Below, piece by piece: positions 35,677 to 45,343 of a DNA stretch of 64,000 nt (position 1 is its first letter; every line of letters starts with the position of its first letter). The stretch is from NCBI RefSeq assembly GCF_003353175.1, contig NZ_QHKS01000009.1, positions 124,001 through 188,000 of the forward strand, in the 5' to 3' direction. The translations under genes were made by a program, and so were the position numbers. The notes under the pieces were generated by a model. The model saw only the letters and a program-made list of their open reading frames with translations, did not search any database and was not told where the DNA came from. The stretch is from Paraburkholderia lacunae (GTDB taxonomy: Bacteria; Pseudomonadota; Gammaproteobacteria; Burkholderiales; Burkholderiaceae).

Positions 35677-36564
35677 CTATTGCGTGCCGGCGATGCGCGC
35701 GGCTTCGCGTTGCGCGAGCTGCAATCCGCCGTGCGCCGAATCGGCCAGCGGCTCACGCAAGCGGGCCTGATAGACCTGCGGCACATACTCGCGCAACGCC
35801 GCGCCGAGGCCGCCGCACAGCGCGACCGGCAGGCTCGCCGAAGGATCGAGCGCCGCGATCATCTTGCCCACTTCCACGCCGGCCTCTCCGAGCAAACGCG
35901 CCGCAAACGGATGCGTGCGATGCGCGATGACAATTGGCGCGAGCCGCGCATAGGCGGTCTGGTTCGCCTCGCAAAGCCACACGACGAGAGCGTCGCGGTC
36001 GTGCGCGCCGGTGTGCGTTAGAAGCGCCTGCGCCAGATCGTCGTAGGGCGCCCGTCCATCGAGCGCCTGCTGCGCGTACGCGATGACCCGCAGGCCGAGC
36101 CAGGCGCCGCTCGCTTCGTCGCCCGACGGATAACCGTAGCCGCTGGCGATGCGGCATACGCCGTCGCCGTCGAGCGCCGCGGCCACGCTGCCGGTGCCGA
36201 GCGCGACGATCACGCCGTGCGCACCGCCGTGCGCGCCGAGCAGCGTGGTGTAGGCATCGCTTTCAACGGCGAGTCCGGCCACCCCAGGCGCCAGCGCGCG
36301 AAATGCCGCCAGCCAGTCGCGATTGTTCACACCTGCGAGCCCGCAACCGAGCACACAACGCGACCAGTCCAACGCTATGCGAGCGCGTGCAAACGCTTCG
36401 CCGCAGCCCGCCTGAATGGCCTGCCATGCGCGTTCGACGCCAAGGCCCAAGCCCGACGGCCCACTCGCCGCCTGTGCCAGTTCGCGGCCTTGTGCGTCGC
36501 CGAGCACGACGCGCGTGCCGCTGCCGCCGCCGTCAATGCCGAGCAGAAAGAAATCTGTAGTCAT
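35677..36564 (-). CDS. BadF/BadG/BcrA/BcrD-family ATPase, probable N-acetylglucosamine kinase
   Basis: The ASKHA-fold protein of 295 aa has phosphate-binding loop LGIDGGGSGTRVVLGD at the N-terminus, the middle motif GCGLAGVNN, the second loop VIVALGTGSVAAAL, and SGYGYPSGDEASGAWLG, the signature of GlcNAc/glucosamine kinases of the BadF group. It would phosphorylate an amino sugar recycled from cell-wall or chitin breakdown. The start at MTTDFFLLGIDGG has a weak ribosome site; an earlier ATG at 36597 is possible. Confidence 0.82.
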   Translation of the reverse strand: MTTDFFLLGIDGGGSGTRVVLGDAQGRELAQAASGPSGLGLGVERAWQAIQAGCGEAFARARIALDWSRCVLGCGLAGVNNRDWLAAFRALAPGVAGLAVESDAYTTLLGAHGGAHGVIVALGTGSVAAALDGDGVCRIASGYGYPSGDEASGAWLGLRVIAYAQQALDGRAPYDDLAQALLTHTGAHDRDALVVWLCEANQTAYARLAPIVIAHRTHPFAARLLGEAGVEVGKMIAALDPSASLPVALCGGLGAALREYVPQVYQARLREPLADSAHGGLQLAQREAARIAGTQ

Positions 36565-36703
36565 TGAATCAAGTGAGTTCAGGTGGTGATAACGCATAGC
36601 GTGGCAGGTCGGCTTCACTTCGGCAATCGGCCGAATGGCCGGCTTGCGGCGCGCACGCGTTCCGCTATGCTGGCAGGCGACATGACAACGCAGGAGCGCG
36701 ACC

Positions 36704-37300
36704 GTGACACAGCGATGCAACTGGGTATCGAGCGAAGCGCTCGCACACTACCACGACACCGAATGGGGCGTGCCCTCGCGCGATGACCAGCATCTGTTCG
36801 AGATGCTGGTGCTGGAAGGCGCCCAGGCCGGTCTGTCATGGTCGACGATTCTCAACAAGCGGGCCGGCTACCGCCGCGCATTCGCCGACTTCGACATCGA
36901 CAAAGTAGCGCGCTTCACGGTGAGGCATGTCGATGCGCTTGTGCTGGACGACAGTATCGTGCGTCACCGCGGCAAGATCGAAGCCGCGATCGGTAACGCA
37001 CGCGCCGTGCAGCAGATTCAGGCCGAGCACGGCTCGCTGGCCAACTTCGTGTGGTCGTTCGTCGATCAGACGCCGATCCAGAACGATTGGGCGTCGTACA
37101 AGCAGGCGCCGGCATCGACGGAGATCTCGGACGCGCTCAGCAAGGCGCTGAAGCGCTACGGCTGCAAATTCGTCGGCACGACGATCTGCTACGCGTTCAT
37201 GCAGGCGGTCGGCATGGTCAACGATCACGAAGCGAGTTGCATGTGCCGCGCGCGATGCGCGGCGCTCGGCAAGAAGGGACGCAATCGCAAAGCCGGCTGA
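36704..37300 (+). CDS. tag: DNA-3-methyladenine glycosylase I
   Basis: Tag removes 3-methyladenine from alkylated DNA. The 198-aa protein matches E. coli Tag closely: MTQRCNWVSS with zinc-ligand Cys5, YHDTEWGVP with His17, GLSWSTILNKR, IVRHRGKIEAAIGNARA, FVWSFV and ALSKALKRYGCKFVGTTICY. The C-terminal zinc ligands lie in NDHEASCMC. The start is GTG with AGGAG 8 nt upstream. Confidence 0.95.
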   Translation: MTQRCNWVSSEALAHYHDTEWGVPSRDDQHLFEMLVLEGAQAGLSWSTILNKRAGYRRAFADFDIDKVARFTVRHVDALVLDDSIVRHRGKIEAAIGNARAVQQIQAEHGSLANFVWSFVDQTPIQNDWASYKQAPASTEISDALSKALKRYGCKFVGTTICYAFMQAVGMVNDHEASCMCRARCAALGKKGRNRKAG

Positions 37301-37403
37301 GACGGCAACGTGGATGCCTTGATTTCACCCTGATCACAGCCTGGTGGGCGGCCTGCTAACGGGTCAGGCACCCCTCCGCACGTCCAATTCGTGCCTCACC
37401 CCC

Positions 37404-37456
37404 CAAAAAGCAAAACGGCGATGTGGCTTCTTTCGAAGCTCACACCGCCGTTTTGC
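37404..37456 (-). terminator. Intrinsic terminator of rpsU
   Basis: Read on the minus strand, GCAAAACGGCGGTGTGAGCTTC and its partner arm (37430-37410, with two mismatches) form a long stem around GAAA, followed by TTTTTGGGG. It ends 18 nt from the rpsU stop. Confidence 0.88.
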
Positions 37457-37473
37457 CGTGCGAAAAAGCGTGC

Positions 37474-37686
37474 TTAGTGCAGCTTTTTCGGCAGCATCTG
37501 GCTGCGCAGGCGCTTGTGCAGGCGCTTCACAGCCGCTGCCTTCTTGCGCTTACGTGCCGTGGTCGGCTTTTCGTACGATTGGCGCTCACGCAGTTCAGCG
37601 ATCAGGCCGTTCTTTTCGATTGCGCGACGAAAGCGGCGAATCGCCACTTCGAACGGCTCGTTTTCCTTCAGAAGAATCGTCGTCAT
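37474..37686 (-). CDS. rpsU: Ribosomal protein S21
   Basis: S21 belongs to the 30S subunit near the anti-Shine-Dalgarno end. The 70-aa protein has [20 protein letters not shown] and the basic tail [20 protein letters not shown]. It is a single-gene unit here, not next to dnaG/rpoD as in E. coli. Burkholderiales often carry more than one rpsU copy, so this may be one of several. Confidence 0.97.
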   Translation of the reverse strand: MTTILLKENEPFEVAIRRFRRAIEKNGLIAELRERQSYEKPTTARKRKKAAAVKRLHKRLRSQMLPKKLH

Positions 37687-38046
37687 GTAATTCCTAACTC
37701 AATCACTTGATACGGGTTTTAATTGCGTGGCGGGAAACCGCTCACGCGCCGGCCCTCCGGTCGTTTCGATTCATGGCCAGTAACAGGCAAACGCGGGAAG
37801 AACCCGGCCAAACCACAAATGAAACGAGAGGCAAAGCGGCCACGGAGGCCGGAAAAGAGAGGTGGAGAGTTCACCGCGGAACGCGGACAGACGTAATGCA
37901 AATGCCGCGTCTGCTGCCGTTTCGCCAACCTTTCACCAATGAAAAACATTGACGAAACAGGCAAAGATCTCAATTCACTCCCGATGATATCAGGAAACTC
38001 ACCATCCTACCAGGGGTTTAGCGACTGCGCCAGGTCAGTCACATGA
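37687..38046. other. Space upstream of rpsU
   Basis: In these 360 nt I see no gene. AGGAATTAC just before the rpsU ATG is its ribosome site. The promoter is expected within about 100 nt, but no clear -35/-10 pair stands out. Confidence 0.4.
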
Positions 38047-38988
38047 TCAGGCGCTCGCCTCATCCAGTTCGCGGATATCGGCACCGGTCAGCATCAGATG
38101 GACAGCCGCGGCGAGGCTGTCGAGCTGCTCGACCGAGGTGGCGCTGGCAATTGGGGCCGTAACGCTCGGCCGCGCGATCAGCCAGGCCAGTGCGATCGTG
38201 GCTGGCGTGCTGCCGTGCCGCTCGGCGACCCGGTCGAGCGCGCCCAGAATCCGCAAGCCGCGCTCGTTCAGGTACTTCTCGACCCGGCTGCCGCGCACCT
38301 TGCCAGCCAGATCCGCAGGCGAGCGGTACTTGCCGGACAGAAAGCCGCTTGCAAGACTGTAGTACACCACCACACCGAGCCGATTGGCGAGTGCTACCGG
38401 CTCGACTTCGCTTTCATATCCCGCGCGGTCGTACAGGTTGTATTCCGGCTGCAGCAGTTGATATTCGGGCAGGCCGTGCTGGCGGGCCACGGCGAGCGCT
38501 TCCTCCACCCGTGCGCCGCTGTAGTTCGATGCGCCGATCACCCTCACCTTGCCCGCATCGATCAGCTTTTGATAGGCGCCGAGCGTCTCGGTCAGCGGCG
38601 TATCAGTGTCGTCGTCGTGGGAAAAATAGACGTCGAGGTAATCGGTTTGCAAGCGCCGCAGCGAATCTTCGGCAGCCGCCTGGATGTTAGCGGCCGACAA
38701 GCCCTGGCGCTGCGGATGTTTGGAGACCTTAGTGGCGAGCACAATCTTGTCGCGCTTGCCGCTTCGCCGAAGCCATTTGCCGATGATCGTTTCCGACTCG
38801 CCGCCCTGGTTGCCCGGCACCCATGCGGAATAGACATCGGCGGTATCGATGAAATCGAGACCGGCATCGACGAAGGCATCCAGAATCGAAAACGAGGTCG
38901 CTTCATCGGCGGTCCAGCCGAATACATTGCCGCCGAACATAAGCGGCGCGACCTCCAATCCGGAACGTCCAATCCTACGCTTTTGCAT
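38047..38988 (-). CDS. Aldo/keto reductase
   Basis: This NADPH-dependent oxidoreductase of 313 aa has the TIM-barrel catalytic pattern: Asp and Tyr in FIDTADVYSAW, Lys in VLATKVSKH, and His in DVYFSHDDDTDTP. The cofactor region near the end has LAWLIARPSVTAPIASATSV. It belongs to the YajO/voltage-channel-beta-like group of AKRs. It is a single gene; the substrate is unknown. Confidence 0.9.
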   Translation of the reverse strand: MQKRRIGRSGLEVAPLMFGGNVFGWTADEATSFSILDAFVDAGLDFIDTADVYSAWVPGNQGGESETIIGKWLRRSGKRDKIVLATKVSKHPQRQGLSAANIQAAAEDSLRRLQTDYLDVYFSHDDDTDTPLTETLGAYQKLIDAGKVRVIGASNYSGARVEEALAVARQHGLPEYQLLQPEYNLYDRAGYESEVEPVALANRLGVVVYYSLASGFLSGKYRSPADLAGKVRGSRVEKYLNERGLRILGALDRVAERHGSTPATIALAWLIARPSVTAPIASATSVEQLDSLAAAVHLMLTGADIRELDEASA

Positions 38989-39141
38989 GATTTCTCCATG
39001 GTTTGGTACGAGAGAAAAAGAGAATACGCCGTCTTTTCATGACCTGCAGTGCCTCTGCCGAACCAGGCTGCATGCGGCTTCCAGAGGCGCATTGCCCCAG
39101 CCGGCCCGAAAAGCAATCGAGTTGCGATTGAACAAAGTCTC

Positions 39142-39168
39142 TCAAGTTTTTTTAAGCCGGGCCGTCAT
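39142..39168 (+). promoter_or_regulatory. Sigma-28 (FliA) promoter of fliC
   Basis: TCAAGTTT (39142-39149), exactly 11 nt, then GCCGTCAT (39161-39168) fit the FliA consensus well. It lies 88 nt before the fliC ATG, which leaves a long untranslated leader. Confidence 0.8.
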
Positions 39169-39256
39169 CCTTCACTGAGGCGGCCAGCAATGAACGGGTG
39201 CTTTCCGCCGATCTCAACGTAGCGTATGGGCTCAAGGCTTATTTAGGAGATTTTCC

Positions 39257-40672
39257 ATGCTCGGAATTAATAGCAACATCAACTCGCTGGTTGCACAGCA
39301 AAATCTTAGCGGCTCGCAAAGCGCCCTTTCGCAAGCCATCACGCGCCTGTCGTCGGGCAAGCGCATCAACAGCGCGGCTGACGATGCGGCAGGTCTGGCC
39401 ATCGCGACCGGCATGCAAACGCAGGTCAACGGCCTGAACCAGGGCGTGTCGAACGCGAACGACGGCGTGTCGATGGTGCAAACGGCGTCGAGCGGTCTCT
39501 CACAGATCACGTCGAGCCTGCAACGTATCCGCCAACTGGCTGTGCAGGCATCGAGCGGCTCGCTGACGTCGGCCAACCAGGCTGCGCTGCAACAGGAAGT
39601 GTCGCAGCAGATCGCTGAAGTGAACCGTATCGCATCGCAAACGACGTACAACGGCAAGAACATCCTCGACGGCTCGGCCGGCGTGGTCAACTTCCAGGTC
39701 GGCGCGAACGTCGGCCAGTCGATGAGCCTGAACCTGTCGACCAGCCTGTCGGCAGCGTCGCTTGGCGGCGGCTTCGCACAATCGGGCAACGTGCTCGGCA
39801 CGTTCACCGGCCTCAGCCTGACCTCGAGCGGTGCGGCAACGGCAGCGGGCGCGACGCCGGCGATCACGCAGATCAACGTGCTGGCCAACGGTACGGGCGG
39901 CTTCACGTACACCGACCAGAACAATCAGGTGATCTCGACGGGCGCGGCAGCCGCGCTGTTCACGACCGCCGCAGGCGCCGGTGGCGCATTGACGCTGTCC
40001 GCAGTCGCAGCCAGCGCGCTCGACCCGGCCACGCAGATCACGGCCATTTCGGCCGCCAACACCAATGCACCGGCGGCTTCGGGCGTCGTCCTCGGCACGA
40101 TTCAGGGCATCAACGTCTCCGCCACGAACGGCGCCAGCGTCGCCCCGGGCACCGCCGGTTCGATCACGTCGATCACCGTCAAGTCGAACGGCAGCGGCGG
40201 TTACACGTTCTCCGACCAGAACGGCAACGCCCTGGCGGCGGCAGCTCAGGCTGCGCTGTTCACGACCGGTGCAGGCGCGGGTACGAACGGCCAGACGCTC
40301 ACGTGGGCCGCAGCACCGACCAGCCAGTTCGCCAACGTCGACAACAACAACCAGCTCTCCACGGTGGCGAACGTCAATGTCAGCTCGGTCACCAGCGCGA
40401 ACCAGGCGATCGAATCGATCGACAACGCGCTGAGCACGGTGAACAACATTCAGGCTCAACTGGGTGCTGTGCAGAACCGCTTCACCGCAATCGCCACGGG
40501 CCAGCAAGCTCAGTCGACCGACCTGTCGCAAGCACAATCGCAAATCCAGGACGCCAACTTCGCACAGGAAACGGCTAACCTGAGCAAGGCGCAAGTGCTG
40601 CAACAAGCTGGCATTTCGGTTCTGGCGCAGGCAAACTCGCTGCCGCAGCAAGTCCTGAAGCTCCTGCAATAA
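39257..40672 (+). CDS. fliC: Flagellin FliC
   Basis: FliC forms the flagellar filament. The 471-aa protein has conserved D0/D1 ends: MLGINSNINSLVAQQNLSGS with SSGKRINSAADDAAGLAIA, and QIQDANFAQETANLSKAQVL with ISVLAQANSLPQQVLKLLQ. The central surface part (about 175-355) is Ser/Thr/Ala-rich and consists of two similar units (LGTFTGLSL/LGTIQGINV, GGFTYTDQNN/GGYTFSDQNG, AALFTTAAGAG/AALFTTGAGAG). The many Ser/Thr are potential glycan sites, and a glycosyltransferase gene follows fliT. AGGAG precedes the ATG. Confidence 0.97.
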   Translation: MLGINSNINSLVAQQNLSGSQSALSQAITRLSSGKRINSAADDAAGLAIATGMQTQVNGLNQGVSNANDGVSMVQTASSGLSQITSSLQRIRQLAVQASSGSLTSANQAALQQEVSQQIAEVNRIASQTTYNGKNILDGSAGVVNFQVGANVGQSMSLNLSTSLSAASLGGGFAQSGNVLGTFTGLSLTSSGAATAAGATPAITQINVLANGTGGFTYTDQNNQVISTGAAAALFTTAAGAGGALTLSAVAASALDPATQITAISAANTNAPAASGVVLGTIQGINVSATNGASVAPGTAGSITSITVKSNGSGGYTFSDQNGNALAAAAQAALFTTGAGAGTNGQTLTWAAAPTSQFANVDNNNQLSTVANVNVSSVTSANQAIESIDNALSTVNNIQAQLGAVQNRFTAIATGQQAQSTDLSQAQSQIQDANFAQETANLSKAQVLQQAGISVLAQANSLPQQVLKLLQ

Positions 40673-40687
40673 GGCTTCACGCTGTAA

Positions 40688-40758
40688 CCGCGTACGCACT
40701 GCGCGCCATGCGCCGCGCGTACGCGGCAGTTTCGATTCAACGGGAGGCTTGCCTCCCG
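40688..40758 (+). terminator. Two stem-loops between fliC and fliD
   Basis: CCGCGTACGC (40688-40697) and GCGTACGCGG (40717-40726) form a perfect 10-bp stem. A second hairpin, CGGGAGGC-TT-GCCTCCCG, is at 40741-40758. Neither has a T-run, so they may protect the fliC mRNA end or partly stop transcription before fliD. Confidence 0.6.
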
Positions 40759-40815
40759 CAGTGCATTTGAAAACGACGCAAGCCCAACAGATTCACCGAC
40801 GCACGGAGCAACCGC

Positions 40816-42330
40816 ATGTCAACGATCTCGACCGCCACCTCGTCTACCGCGAGTACGACCGCGAGCGCCAACACCGCGCTTCAGCAAGCCGCTCAGTCCG
40901 TCATCAGCGGCTCGACCGGTAACTCGTCGCTGGATGTGTCGTCGCTCGTGACGGCGCTCGTCAACGCAAAGACAGCCGGCCAGTCCACGGCCCTCACCAC
41001 GCAGAAAACCGCGGACAACACGCAACTGTCGGCAATCGGCACGCTGAAAGCGGCGCTGACCGCGTTGCAAGCCGGTCTGACGTCGCTGTCGGACGGCACG
41101 ATGCTCTCCAAGTTCAGTGCAACGGCAAGCGGCTCCGGAATCACCGCAACGGCCGGCACAGGCGCGGTGGCGGGCACCTATTCGGTCAACGTGACACAGA
41201 TCGCGACGGCGCAATCGCTGACGTCCGGCGCGTTTAGCGCAACGCAGACGCTCGGCACCGGCACGCTGACAGTGTCGGTCGGCGGCAAGTCGATGAGCGT
41301 CGCGGTCAATTCGACCAACAACACGCTGAGCGGCATTGCCGCAGCGATCAATTCCGCGAGCGGCAACCCGGGCGTGACTGCCACGATCGTCACCGGCACC
41401 GGCGGCGCCCACCTCGTATTGAACTCGACGACGACAGGCGCCGCGAACACAATCAGCGTGTCGGTCGGCAACCTGAGCGGCGACAACGGACTGTCCAGCC
41501 TCGGCGTGACATCGACCGCCGGCACGGGCAGCGGCGCCTCGACCATCACGTCCTCCGGCAGCATCGCCTGGACGCAAAGCACGGCCGCCCAGGATGCGGC
41601 GTTCACGATCGGCAGCGTCGCCGCGACCAGCTCGAGCAATACGGTCACGAGCGCGATCGCCGGGGTGACGCTCAACCTGGCGTCCGCGGCAGTCGGCACC
41701 ACGCAGACGGTGACCGTGGCGCAGGACACCACCTCGCAAGCGAGCGCGATCACGAACTTCGTCAGCCTCTACAACACGCTCGTGACGACGATGGGCACGC
41801 TGACTTCGTTTGACAGCTCGCAGTCGTCGAGCGCGCAAGGGCCGCTGCTGGGCGACCCGACGTTGAACACGATCAAGAACGCGCTCAGCACGATCGTCAG
41901 CGGCGGTGTCGGCACCGGAACGTCGAGCACCAACCTCGCTTCGATCGGCATCACGCTGCAAGCGGACGGCACGCTGCAAACGGACTCGACAGCGCTGAAC
42001 AGCGCCCTGCAGAACGATTCCTCGACGGTTGCGTCGCTGTTCAATTCCAAGAACGGCGTCGCGGCACAGCTGAACAACAGCATCACGTCGTTCGTCCAGA
42101 CGGGTGGTGTCATCGATACGCGCACGACTGCGCTCAACGACGACCTGAAGAGCATCGCCGCCCAGCAGACCACGCTGACCAACTACACCACGCAGTTGAC
42201 GAACCAGTATCAGGCTCAGTTCACCGCCTTGAACACGCTGATGGCGACGATGAACAACAACTCCCAGTACCTGACGCAGTTGTTCGGCGGCACGAACAGC
42301 CAGGGCTCCCTGTCCGCCAACAAGGCCTGA
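40816..42330 (+). CDS. fliD: Flagellar filament cap FliD
   Basis: FliD caps the filament and inserts flagellin subunits. The 504-aa protein has the family N-terminus (LDVSSLVTALVNAKTAGQST, with TQKTADNTQLSAIGTLKAAL), the central hook-associated domains with SITVTQIATAQ-like segment VNVTQIATAQSLTS, and the C-terminal coiled coil (RTTALNDDLKSIAAQQTTL, QFTALNTLMATMNNNSQYL). It lies between fliC and fliT. Confidence 0.96.
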   Translation: MSTISTATSSTASTTASANTALQQAAQSVISGSTGNSSLDVSSLVTALVNAKTAGQSTALTTQKTADNTQLSAIGTLKAALTALQAGLTSLSDGTMLSKFSATASGSGITATAGTGAVAGTYSVNVTQIATAQSLTSGAFSATQTLGTGTLTVSVGGKSMSVAVNSTNNTLSGIAAAINSASGNPGVTATIVTGTGGAHLVLNSTTTGAANTISVSVGNLSGDNGLSSLGVTSTAGTGSGASTITSSGSIAWTQSTAAQDAAFTIGSVAATSSSNTVTSAIAGVTLNLASAAVGTTQTVTVAQDTTSQASAITNFVSLYNTLVTTMGTLTSFDSSQSSSAQGPLLGDPTLNTIKNALSTIVSGGVGTGTSSTNLASIGITLQADGTLQTDSTALNSALQNDSSTVASLFNSKNGVAAQLNNSITSFVQTGGVIDTRTTALNDDLKSIAAQQTTLTNYTTQLTNQYQAQFTALNTLMATMNNNSQYLTQLFGGTNSQGSLSANKA

Positions 42331-42350
42331 TCGACGAGGCATGACCCGAC

Positions 42351-42650
42351 GTGAACCAAACCACACTGATTGAACGCCTGCTGTCGCTCACCCACGCCAT
42401 CCAGGACGCGGCGGCGCTGGCCGACTGGCCCGAGGCCGCGCGCCTGACCGAGGAACGCTCGCCGCTGCTCGTATCGCTGAGCGCGGATCAGGATCCGGCC
42501 GCGCTCGAAATGATCCGCCTGATCCAGGCGATCGACGCATCCGTTCTCGCCAATGCGCAAACAACCCAGGTCGAATTGCAAGCCGAGTACCGCGCGGCGA
42601 TAACACGCGCGAACGCGGCCGGCCAGTATCAGCAGGTCGCGCAATTCTGA
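42351..42650 (+). CDS. fliT: Flagellar export chaperone FliT
   Basis: FliT is the FliD chaperone and, in enteric bacteria, also an FlhDC antagonist. The 99-aa protein is all-helical with LIERLLSLTHAIQDAAALAD near the start. The start is GTG, 20 nt after fliD, and the ribosome site is weak. Identity rests on place, size and helical pattern. Confidence 0.85.
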   Translation: MNQTTLIERLLSLTHAIQDAAALADWPEAARLTEERSPLLVSLSADQDPAALEMIRLIQAIDASVLANAQTTQVELQAEYRAAITRANAAGQYQQVAQF

Positions 42651-42970
42651 ATACAGCAGGGGGCCTGCACGATCCCCCTGTCGGAACGGATAACCAGAAC
42701 AACGCGCTGAAGTCAGGGCGCGCTCGTTCACCTCAGGCCCGCCTCGCGCGGGCTTTTTTTTGCGCGCCGAACCCGGCCGCCTGCACCGCCGATACCCCTT
42801 CCGCGGCCTGCCGCAAAGGCTGGCCGGCACGCTCGCCCGCGCTACGCGGAGGCGCGCTGGGTCGCGCCGATTCTGCAAACTGGCATGGCTTTACGGCTCA
42901 TCTCCCCGCTTCAGGCGCGCGTGGCGCCGCGCATAATTCGGCTCAGATCGCCAATCCTGATTCGACGCCC
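42651..42970. other. Space after fliT
   Basis: The 320 nt contain the fliT terminator at 42737 and, on its right, the upstream region of the glycosyltransferase gene. No gene is visible and no ribosome site is obvious before the next ATG. Confidence 0.5.
42737..42761 (+). terminator. Intrinsic terminator of fliD-fliT
   Basis: GCCCGC, CTCGC and GCGGGC form a 6-bp GC stem followed by eight T. Confidence 0.92.
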
Positions 42971-45343
42971 ATGACGCCTCCGCCAGTAATGCCTGTAGAC
43001 ACCGCCTCCCCCGATGAGCTCCAGCTCGAACAGGACCTGCAGACGGTCATGCAGGCCGCGATCGCGGAGCATCACAATGGCGCGCTCGAGAACGCGGAAA
43101 CGCTCTATCGAGCCATTCTGGAGGCTCGCCCGCACCATGGCGACGCCAACTACAACCTTGGGTTGCTCTCGATGCAACGGGGGCAATTCGAGGCGGCGAT
43201 ACCGCATCTGGAAGCGGCGGTAGGCGTGAATCCGGATCAGGGGCAATACTGGGCAAGCTATATCGACGCGTTGCGGCGAGCAGGACAAACCAGTGCCGCA
43301 TGGTTGATGCTGGAGATGGCTCAACAGCGCGGCTTGAAGGGGCCGGCGGTGGATACGCTGATCTACCTCATGGCGCAGTCAGCGGCGGAAGCGCCGGCTT
43401 CCGCTTCCGTCATGGGAGAGGCGCAGCCGAAGGACGCCCGTCTCGGGCCTCAGGCTGAAGCGGAAGCGGGATCTTCCAAACGATCGGCAAAACAGAAAAC
43501 CGCCCTCAGAACGGCGCACAGCGCCCCAAGTCCAAAGCAGATAAAAGAGCTGGTAGACCTGTATAACAGCGGACGCGTTGCCGAGGCGATCCCCATCGCC
43601 CAATCGCTCACCAAGCGCTTCCCCGACCATCCGATGGGTTGGCGGTCGCTGGGCATCGCCATGCACTCGCAGGGGCGCTATGACGACGCAGTCGCGCCGC
43701 TGCGAAGAGCGGTGGAACTTGGCCCCGACGACATCATCGCAGGAGCCATGCTCGCCGATATCCTGAGAATGAAAGGGTTACTTCAGGAAGCCGAAGCAAG
43801 ATGCAAGCGCGCGCTCGAAACCAATCCGAACTACGCTGAAGCGCATCGCGTGCTCGGCATGACCCTGCTCGCCGGCGCCCGCCTCGCGCAAGCCGAAGCC
43901 AGTTGCCGCCGTGCCGTGGAGCTGAGTCCGAACATCGGCGAGATGCACAACACCTTGGGGGTCGTGTATCTCGAGCGGGGACGCACGCTCGATGCGGAGG
44001 CCTGTTACCGGCGCGCGCTGGAACTCCAGCCGGACAATGCGTTCGCGCATCACAACATGTTGTTCTGTCTCACCCACAACCCCGAGATCGACGGGCAAAC
44101 GCTGTTTGCACAGCATTGCCGCTTCGGGCAGCAGTGCGAAGCGCCGCTGCGCCCGCGCTGGCCACGACACAGCAACTCGCGCGATCCGCAACGGCGCTTG
44201 CAGGTCGGGTTTGTCTCGGCCGACTTGTTCCATCACGCGGTGGCGACGCTATTCGAACCCGTGCTGGCCCATCTCGCCCGCGATGAAAATCTGTCGCTCC
44301 ATGTGTACTACAACTTCACGACGGAAGATCTCGTCACGCAACGGTTGCGCGGATATGTGCCGCATTGGAATGCCGTATGGGGGATGAGCGACGACGCGCT
44401 GGCGGAAAAAATTCGTGCGGACGGCATCGATATTCTGATCGACCTGTCGGGACACACTGCACGCAACCGCCTCCTGACGTTTGCCCGCAAGCCCGCACCG
44501 GTGCAGGCGAGCTGGATCGGTTATCCGGGCACGACGGGATTGAGCGCCGTCGACTACTACATGACGGACCGTTGCATTCTGCCGCCCGAATTCGACAGCC
44601 AGTTCGTCGAAAAAATCGTCCGGTTGCCCGCCTCCGCTCCGTTCTTGCCGACCCATGCGGCGCCGCCGGTCAACGCGCTGCCCGCTCTGCATAACGGCTA
44701 TGTGACCTTCGGCAGTTTTAACCGGCTGAACAAGATCGACCCAGGCGTTATCGGGCTGTGGTCGAAGCTGCTGCGAGCCTTGCCCGATGCACGGATGCTG
44801 GTCGGGGCGATGCCCGGCGACGACGAAAGCGCCCAAACGGTGATCGACTGGTTTGCCGCGGAGGGCATAGGCCGGGAGCGACTCGACCTCCGTCCGCGAG
44901 CCGGCGTCTCCGTGTATATGCAGCAGCATCATCATGTGGACATCTGTCTCGATACCTTCCCTTATGCCGGGGGGACCACGACCCGCCACGCGTTGTGGAT
45001 GGGCGTACCGACGCTGACGCTGCCCGGCGACAAAATGCCGAGTCGAGCCGGCGCCTCAGCGCTCACCCACGTTGGAATCGACGGGTTCATCGCACACAGC
45101 CAAGCGGATTTCGTCGAGAAAGGTTTGTCCTGGGCTCGCGACCTGCCCGCGCTCGCCGAACTCCGGGCCGGGATGCGCGAGCGCTGCAGGCAATCGCCGA
45201 TGTTCCGCCCCGAGATCATTGCCGCAGCCGCAGGTCGTGCGCTGCGCCTTATGTGGGAGCAGTGGTGCGCCGGGAAACCTGCGGCGTCCTTTGAAGTTGC
45301 CCGGCATGCCGATCAACCCTGCGAAACAGAAGACGCTCGATGA
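42971..45343 (+). CDS. TPR-containing SPINDLY/OGT-type (GT41) glycosyltransferase, probable flagellin O-glycosyltransferase
   Basis: This 790-aa cytoplasmic enzyme has tetratricopeptide repeats at about 30-115 and 180-370 (for example NYAEAHRVLGMTLLAGARLA) and a C-terminal GT41 catalytic part (about 400-770). Diagnostic motifs are RLQVGFVSADLFHHAVA, WIGYPGTTGLSAVDYYMTDR, YVTFGSFNRLNKIDPGVIGL and LDTFPYAGGTTTRHALWMGV with PTLTLPG. Enzymes of this class transfer sugars to Ser/Thr; beside flagellin genes they usually glycosylate flagellin. That role here is inferred from place. A charged Lys/Ala linker separates the two repeat blocks. Confidence 0.9.
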   Translation: MTPPPVMPVDTASPDELQLEQDLQTVMQAAIAEHHNGALENAETLYRAILEARPHHGDANYNLGLLSMQRGQFEAAIPHLEAAVGVNPDQGQYWASYIDALRRAGQTSAAWLMLEMAQQRGLKGPAVDTLIYLMAQSAAEAPASASVMGEAQPKDARLGPQAEAEAGSSKRSAKQKTALRTAHSAPSPKQIKELVDLYNSGRVAEAIPIAQSLTKRFPDHPMGWRSLGIAMHSQGRYDDAVAPLRRAVELGPDDIIAGAMLADILRMKGLLQEAEARCKRALETNPNYAEAHRVLGMTLLAGARLAQAEASCRRAVELSPNIGEMHNTLGVVYLERGRTLDAEACYRRALELQPDNAFAHHNMLFCLTHNPEIDGQTLFAQHCRFGQQCEAPLRPRWPRHSNSRDPQRRLQVGFVSADLFHHAVATLFEPVLAHLARDENLSLHVYYNFTTEDLVTQRLRGYVPHWNAVWGMSDDALAEKIRADGIDILIDLSGHTARNRLLTFARKPAPVQASWIGYPGTTGLSAVDYYMTDRCILPPEFDSQFVEKIVRLPASAPFLPTHAAPPVNALPALHNGYVTFGSFNRLNKIDPGVIGLWSKLLRALPDARMLVGAMPGDDESAQTVIDWFAAEGIGRERLDLRPRAGVSVYMQQHHHVDICLDTFPYAGGTTTRHALWMGVPTLTLPGDKMPSRAGASALTHVGIDGFIAHSQADFVEKGLSWARDLPALAELRAGMRERCRQSPMFRPEIIAAAAGRALRLMWEQWCAGKPAASFEVARHADQPCETEDAR

